Positions 6,259-10,630 of a DNA stretch of 10,630 nucleotides are shown here, in pieces. The position numbers and the translations under genes are program-made. The notes below the pieces were generated by a model. It was not told where the DNA came from, searched no databases, and worked only from the letters and a program-made list of their open reading frames with translations. The DNA lies in the NCBI GenBank assembly GCA_945878545.1, contig CAMCTQ010000031.1, positions 1 through 10,630 on the forward strand, read 5' to 3'. Origin of the DNA: Rickettsia typhi (GTDB taxonomy: Bacteria; Pseudomonadota; Alphaproteobacteria; Rickettsiales; Rickettsiaceae). Each line of letters starts with the position of its first letter. Positions within the stretch are counted from its first letter, which is position 1.

Positions 6259-6372
6259 TTAGATATAAATAATTTGAGAGATACCAGCAATTCTGTCTAA
6301 ACCAGATAGATCTGTTGCTGTTATAAATGTTTGTAGTTTACTATTTATTATATATTCAGCAAGAGAATCTTT
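6259..6372 (-). repeat. Direct repeat partner of copy A: the 3' end of intact recF
   Basis: This is the functional-gene copy of the 114-base repeat also found at 3842-3955, in the same orientation. Together the two repeats bracket the effector gene, with a repeat-to-repeat distance of 2417 bases. Beyond 6372 recF continues normally while the other copy diverges, so the duplication covers only the gene's end. Confidence 0.95.
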
Positions 6373-7338
6373 ACGTATATCGTCTAGGTGAACAAAAAGC
6401 TCGTCTAGTAATAGAATAGGAGTGGTTTTAGCTATTGTTTTGTTTGCCTCAATCTGACCAAGCAATATTGATATCAATAAGGCCTTTTGCTCACCAGTAG
6501 AACAAAACTTTGCAAGCTGCTTCTTTTCCTCATGCTCTACGATAAGCTCTTGCCTGTTTATACCAAAATTTGTCCTCTTAGTGATTCTATCTTTTTGCCT
6601 ATTCTTATTCAAATTTATTGAATATGCATCTAAAAATTCTCCGTCTTCCATTTCTTTTTCAAACAATAAATTAATACTAAGTTTAGCTTTAGGAAATGGA
6701 GCATCAACAACAGCAATAGATTCTTGTAAAAAGACTATCACATTTGAGCGCAATTTACTGATTTTTAGGGCAAGGCTTGCAATCTTCGCTTCCAAAATTT
6801 TTAACCATGATTCATCAAAACTTGAGTTTGCTTGAACTAGAAGTTTTAATCTCTCACTTACTAGATGATCATATTTATTCATGTTGCTAGCATGATCCTG
6901 ATAAAAATTATAAACTATCCTATCAAGAAATTTTCTTCTATCAGATGCTGAGCTCAAAAATATCCCATCCATTTGAGGTGTTAACCAAATAACATTTGCA
7001 AGATTAGTGAGTTCTGAATTTCGGATTTTTGACCCGTTATATTCTACTACCCTTGAATTTGCATTTATTAGAAAGTTAGATTCTAGTAATGCTTTACCTA
7101 TTTTACTTTGTAGATATATACTACTAGACCAGTTTTCTTTGTTATCTCTGGACATTTCATCATATTTTGCTCCTTTTAGCCCTCTACCAGGAGCTAGCAA
7201 TGAAATTGATTCTAGAATATTTGTTTTACCACTACCATTTTCACCTAAAATAACAATAATATTATTGTTAAAAACAAGCTCTAACTCTTTGAAATTACGG
7301 TAATTATGTAAATTTAATTGCTCTAAGTGAACTTGCAT
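6259..7338 (-). CDS. recF: DNA replication and repair protein RecF
   Basis: RecF is an SMC-like ATPase that, with RecO and RecR, loads RecA at single-strand gaps. The 359-residue length is normal. Visible motifs are the N-terminal LNLHNYRNF, Walker A GENGSGKT (residues 32-39), SASDRRKFLDRIV, the ABC signature STGEQKALLISILLG, and Walker B LLLDELFVHLDD, followed by the switch region and the C-terminal TATDLSGLDRI. The 3' end (6259-6372) is the part duplicated near lipA. The intact gene ends GISQIIYI, whereas both remnants have IAQII, so this tail may have been supplied by inserted DNA. The stop is 28 bases from the convergent effector stop, with no clear terminator between them. ATG at 7338 has only a weak ribosome site (GACGGTAATAAATG). 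Upstream lies 188 bases holding a gene relic and a hairpin. Confidence 0.97.
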   Translation of the reverse strand: MQVHLEQLNLHNYRNFKELELVFNNNIIVILGENGSGKTNILESISLLAPGRGLKGAKYDEMSRDNKENWSSSIYLQSKIGKALLESNFLINANSRVVEYNGSKIRNSELTNLANVIWLTPQMDGIFLSSASDRRKFLDRIVYNFYQDHASNMNKYDHLVSERLKLLVQANSSFDESWLKILEAKIASLALKISKLRSNVIVFLQESIAVVDAPFPKAKLSINLLFEKEMEDGEFLDAYSINLNKNRQKDRITKRTNFGINRQELIVEHEEKKQLAKFCSTGEQKALLISILLGQIEANKTIAKTTPILLLDELFVHLDDIRKDSLAEYIINSKLQTFITATDLSGLDRIAGISQIIYI

Positions 7339-7389
7339 TATTTATTACCGTCATAAGAAGCGACCACTAGGAACGTGACTATCCAGCAA

Positions 7390-7418
7390 AATACTATATA
7401 GTGTGTTTTTATAGTATT
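7390..7418. repeat. Inverted repeat between mfd and recF, weak terminator candidate
   Basis: AATACTATA (7390-7398) and TATAGTATT (7410-7418) are perfect 9-base inverted repeats with an 11-base loop. On the minus strand the stem is followed by TTTGC, a very short T-run, so it could weakly terminate mfd transcription or shape the recF leader. It lies exactly where similarity of the neighbouring gene relic to nucleotidyltransferases stops. Confidence 0.35.
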
Positions 7419-7512
7419 CTTAGATCCAAACAACCATATGCTATCTTCTTTCATAAAATGCAACGCAAATAATTTCCCAAATTGCCTTAATTTGTATTTT
7501 AGTTAAACGCAT
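7419..7512 (-). pseudogene. Relic of an MNT-type nucleotidyltransferase gene (N-terminus only, frameshifted)
   Basis: Starting from ATG at 7512, 14 bases after the mfd stop, the minus strand reads MRLTKIQIKAIWEIICVAFY, then reaches TAG (7441-7443). In the next frame it continues EDSIWLFGSK and stops matching. Joined across a one-base insertion, this matches the start of small DNA-polymerase-beta-like nucleotidyltransferases (MRLTxxQIxxI...VWLFGSR followed by GGDxD). The catalytic GGDxD part and everything after it are missing. In intact form such proteins are often antitoxins paired with HEPN toxins, and such pairs are common as decayed genes in Rickettsiales. AGAGAG upstream of the ATG may be its old ribosome site. 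The assignment rests on about 30 residues. Confidence 0.55.
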
Positions 7513-7526
7513 ATCTCTCTAATATT

Positions 7527-10500
7527 TTATTTTGTAATTGCACAATTTTTTAATTCTACAAGCAAATCTTCTGCCTCTCCTAAAATATTAATTGAACTTT
7601 TTAAGTTTTTAATGAAAACCAATTTATTATCAGGCCTAATTTTAGCATGCCTTGGGAATTTTTGTATAAAAAACATCACACTATCCGAAACATCGAAATT
7701 TTTATTAAATTTAACAACAAAACCACCAGGACCGCTATCAAGACTTTCAATTTTCAAAAGACGACAGAAAGTTTTTATTTCAACTATTTTAAGCAAATTA
7801 GTGAATTCTTCTGGCATGGAACCAAATCTATCTATCATTTCATCTCTAAAAGCTTCGATTTCAGAATGAGTTTTAAGATCTGCTGTTCTTCTGTATATAG
7901 CAAGACGCAAGGAACTATCTTCAATATAATTCGCAGGAATATAAACAGCCAGCCCAAGATTAATAGACGTAGTAAAATCCAAGTATTTTTCATCAGTTTT
8001 TTGATTTTTAAGCTCCGATATGGCTTCATCAAGCATTTCTTGATACAGTTCCGAACCTACTTCCCTAATATGTCCGGATTGCTCATCTCCAACCAAATTA
8101 CCAAAACCACGCAAGTCCATATCATGGCTAGCAATGGTAAACCCTGCACCAAGAGAATCAATATTTTGTAATATCTCTAATCTTTTCCAAGAGTGTTTTG
8201 TAGTAACTTTATCGCTCATTAATGTCAGACAAGCATATCCTCTTACTTTACCACGACCAACCCTGCCTCTAAGTTGATAGAGTTGACTGAGACCTAGCAT
8301 ATCTGCTCTATGAATTATTATCGTATTAGCAGAAGCTATATCAATACCCGATTCTATTATCGTCGTTGAGAGTAATATATCAAATTTACCATCACAAAAC
8401 TCATTCATGATATTATCAAGTTCATTGGGTAACATCTGACCATGAGCTATCTTAAATTTAAGCTCAGGCACGTATTCTATTAGTTTCTTTGCCACCCATT
8501 CTATATCTTTTATCCTTGGTGCTACATAAAAACTTTTCCCCCCTCTAAAACGCTCACGCATAAGAGCATCTCTGATTACTACACCATCAAAAGGCATGAC
8601 AGTTGTTCTTACTGGTAATCTATCTATTGGAGGCGTTGCAATAAGGCTCAAATCTTTAAGCCCAGACATAGACATTTGCAAGGTTCTAGGTATTGGTGTT
8701 GCAGAGAGCGACAAAACATGCACCCCAGATTTCAAGGATTTCAAATGTTCTTTTTGAGTCACACCAAAATGTTGCTCTTCATCAATAATTAGAAGCTTTA
8801 AGTTTTTGAATTTTATGTCTTTTGATAGAAGCGCATGAGTACCAATTATGATATTTATTTTTCCGTTTTCTATAACTTTTTTTATTACCCTTGCCTGAGT
8901 ACTGCTAACTAACCTAGATAATTGATTAATACAAATATCAAGACCATTAAAACGCTCGAGAAAACTCATGTAATGCTGCCGACATAAAATAGTGGTAGGG
9001 GCAATAATTGCTACTTGCGGATGGTCATCTTCATAATCAAAAGCCACCATGAAAGCGGCTCTCATAGCAACTTCTGTTTTTCCAAAACCAACATCTCCAC
9101 AAATTAATCTATCCATTAATTTGCCACTTTTTAAATCCTCTTCAATATCACTAATCGCAGAAAGCTGATCTTCTGTCTCGCTATAGATAAAACGATTACA
9201 AAAATTCAAATACATTTCAGGATCAAAATTAACTGGCGATGTTTTATATAATTCTCGCTGTGCAGTTATTTTTATGAGATCACTGGCAATATCTTTTATT
9301 CGATTTTTAAGACGAGCCTTGCGTTTTTGCCAGTTTACACCACCAAGCTTATCAAGAGGAGCCTCTTCATTGCCATATTTTGTTATTAGGTCAATATTTT
9401 CAACTGGCAGATATAAAATATCGTTATTTAAGTAAAGAATTTTCAAACAATCATGAGGAACCTCGCTAACAGCTATAGTTTCTATTCTTTCAAATCTACC
9501 TATACCATGTTCTTTGTGAACTATAAGCTCCCCTTCTGCTATATTATCAAGTTCGGTCAGGATATTCTTAAGTTTCCTACGACTTGGTTTATGACTCTGA
9601 GAAGTAAATTTGTCACCTAAAATATCTTGCTCCGAAATAAACAAATATTCTTTGCTAAAAAACCCACGAGACAAAGGAGTAATTGCTATATTTATCAAAT
9701 TCTTTTTTGCCTCATGAAGAAACAGTGCTTCGTGAGCTGTATACTCTTGATTTTCGATAATATTCTTAATTCTCTGTTGCGCACTTTTTGAACTACAACA
9801 AATTATGATGATTTTATTTTTGTTGTCGTTAATTAAATTAGTTAAGGTCTCTTCAATATTGACCATAGAAGAAAGCTTTTCATCGCCATTTCCCTTGTCA
9901 TTCCCGCGAAAGCTACAATCCAAGAGGTGTAAAGACTCGATTCCTCTTATCTTCGTAGGAATGGTGCTATAATTCTCTTTAACATTCTCGTTATCGATAA
10001 ATAAATTATCACCTGAGTTCAAAAGTTCTTTTATAAAATCGCTTGAGTGAATTAGCTGATCGGGGGAAATGGCAAAATAAAATGAATCCGGATTAGCTTT
10101 GTTTGACAGCACCCTTGCGTGATAAAAATCTTCATAGGATTTTTCTAGCTCTGCAATAGATTGCAAGGATAAATTGTCATAAATTACTACGTGATCAAGC
10201 AAATAATCATTTAAATTGGCCATTTCGTCATAGAATAATGGCAACAAATGTTCATAACCCTGGAATTTTCTCCCTGAAATTATCGACTCATACATACTAT
10301 GTTTAATATGGTTGACACCAAAATTTTTTAGAAAATTATTTCTAAAAACCTCTATATTGGTTAAGTTTAAAATTGCTTCATTAGCAGAGGACAACTCTAC
10401 TTTATCAAGCGATTTAATTGAAATTTGGCTATTTACATCAAATTCCTTAATAGATTCCACAACCTCCCAACCAAAATTAACCCTATATCCTTTGTTGTTT

Positions 10501-10630
10501 GAATGTACTATATCGATTATTTCGCCTCTAATAGCAAACTCTCCGCTTTCTATTGCACTTGCTGTCCTTGTAAATCCATTATTAACCAAAAAAAACGCTA
10601 GCTCTTCTATAAGTAGTTTATCACCTGGCA
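7527..10630 (-). CDS. mfd: Transcription-repair coupling factor Mfd (N-terminus beyond the right edge)
   Basis: Mfd removes RNA polymerase stalled at DNA lesions and recruits UvrA. The frame stays open to the right edge (codons for GDKLLIEELAFFLVNNGF precede the TTG at 10589), so that TTG is not the start; about 1033 residues are present and roughly the first 100 are missing. From the N-terminal side: UvrB-like domain with SGEFAIRGEIIDIV; the RNA-polymerase-interacting domain (EGELIVHKEHGIGRFERIE, about 9485-9545); the RecG-like translocase with Walker A GDVGFGKTE (about 9075-9100), DEEQHFG (about 8765-8785), SATPIPRTLQMSMSG and QLYQLRGRVGRG (about 8245-8285); the TRG region with GHIREVGSELYQEML (about 8035-8085); and the C-terminal TRCF domain (about 7545-7900). 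A small repeat-derived insertion lies near 9885-9922. The gene is followed by a nucleotidyltransferase relic and then recF, all on the same strand. Confidence 0.97.
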   Translation of the reverse strand, partial: PGDKLLIEELAFFLVNNGFTRTASAIESGEFAIRGEIIDIVHSNNKGYRVNFGWEVVESIKEFDVNSQISIKSLDKVELSSANEAILNLTNIEVFRNNFLKNFGVNHIKHSMYESIISGRKFQGYEHLLPLFYDEMANLNDYLLDHVVIYDNLSLQSIAELEKSYEDFYHARVLSNKANPDSFYFAISPDQLIHSSDFIKELLNSGDNLFIDNENVKENYSTIPTKIRGIESLHLLDCSFRGNDKGNGDEKLSSMVNIEETLTNLINDNKNKIIIICCSSKSAQQRIKNIIENQEYTAHEALFLHEAKKNLINIAITPLSRGFFSKEYLFISEQDILGDKFTSQSHKPSRRKLKNILTELDNIAEGELIVHKEHGIGRFERIETIAVSEVPHDCLKILYLNNDILYLPVENIDLITKYGNEEAPLDKLGGVNWQKRKARLKNRIKDIASDLIKITAQRELYKTSPVNFDPEMYLNFCNRFIYSETEDQLSAISDIEEDLKSGKLMDRLICGDVGFGKTEVAMRAAFMVAFDYEDDHPQVAIIAPTTILCRQHYMSFLERFNGLDICINQLSRLVSSTQARVIKKVIENGKINIIIGTHALLSKDIKFKNLKLLIIDEEQHFGVTQKEHLKSLKSGVHVLSLSATPIPRTLQMSMSGLKDLSLIATPPIDRLPVRTTVMPFDGVVIRDALMRERFRGGKSFYVAPRIKDIEWVAKKLIEYVPELKFKIAHGQMLPNELDNIMNEFCDGKFDILLSTTIIESGIDIASANTIIIHRADMLGLSQLYQLRGRVGRGKVRGYACLTLMSDKVTTKHSWKRLEILQNIDSLGAGFTIASHDMDLRGFGNLVGDEQSGHIREVGSELYQEMLDEAISELKNQKTDEKYLDFTTSINLGLAVYIPANYIEDSSLRLAIYRRTADLKTHSEIEAFRDEMIDRFGSMPEEFTNLLKIVEIKTFCRLLKIESLDSGPGGFVVKFNKNFDVSDSVMFFIQKFPRHAKIRPDNKLVFIKNLKSSINILGEAEDLLVELKNCAITK
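9885..9922 (-). repeat. Decayed palindromic element inside mfd, resembling a Rickettsia palindromic element core
   Basis: On the plus strand CATTCCCGCGAAAGCTACAATCCA (9899-9922) differs at three adjacent bases from the palindrome core CATTCCCGCGAAAGCGGGAATCCA as I remember it from Rickettsia palindromic elements and other dispersed bacterial repeats. Inside mfd it is in frame and encodes LDCSFRGND, in a linker between the UvrB-like part and the RNA-polymerase-binding domain. It is much more GC-rich than the surrounding DNA. The boundaries are approximate, and family membership is from memory. Confidence 0.5.

Noticed and set aside
7647..8171. A 174-codon plus-strand reading frame inside mfd
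   Set aside because: It is antisense to the conserved TRCF/translocase part of mfd and has low-complexity Phe/Lys/Asn-rich content typical of a shadow frame.
10587..10589. TTG as the start codon of mfd
   Set aside because: The frame is open to the window edge and the upstream codons encode GDKLLIEELAFFL, which continues the conserved UvrB-like domain; the gene is cut by the edge.

Overview
The window is AT-rich DNA that most resembles a member of the Rickettsiales (Rickettsiaceae-like). This is inferred from the low G+C, a compact set of housekeeping genes (mfd, recF, lipA, rlpA), an element in mfd resembling a Rickettsia palindromic element, a decayed MNT-type nucleotidyltransferase, and a host-directed phosphoinositide phosphatase. 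No rRNA, tRNA, CRISPR array or transposase gene is visible. Both window edges cut genes: the MFS transporter at the left and mfd at the right.

Layout, left to right. At 2-709 (+) is the C-terminal half of a Bcr/CflA-type MFS exporter. It converges on yhhQ (722-1393, -), a queuosine-precursor transporter. An envelope pair follows on the minus strand: a DolP/YraP-like lipoprotein with two BON domains (2125-2829) and then the lipoprotein RlpA (1595-2113), both behind a good promoter at 2863-2890. rlpA appears shortened by an in-frame TAG, because 46 further open codons follow it. lipA (lipoyl synthase, 2942-3823, -) is next. After it comes a 2.4-kb block holding one plus-strand gene (4212-6230). 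That gene encodes a 672-residue protein with a CX5R active site of the SopB/IpgD/INPP4 type (CASGKDRTG), a strong candidate for a secreted phosphoinositide phosphatase effector. Then come recF (6259-7338, -), a frameshifted nucleotidyltransferase relic (7419-7512, -) and mfd (7527 to the right edge, -).

The most striking structure is around the effector gene. The last 114 bases of recF (6259-6372) are repeated in the same orientation at 3842-3955 with only four differences, stop codon included. This extra recF tail ends 18 bases before the lipA start codon. A second, more diverged recF tail lies at about 4000-4065. The simplest reading is that recF once ran directly into lipA, and that a segment carrying the effector gene entered the 3' end of recF, supplying a replacement tail and displacing the old one. 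Recombination between the 114-base repeats would remove exactly 2417 bases including the effector and leave an intact recF. The block therefore behaves like a small cassette using the 3' end of recF as its attachment point, although no integrase gene is visible.

Functionally, mfd and recF serve DNA repair, lipA serves cofactor synthesis, and the BON protein and RlpA serve the outer membrane and peptidoglycan. The effector gene is the only accessory gene with an intact reading frame. It stands alone on the opposite strand, with its own candidate promoter and two abutting inverted repeats upstream.
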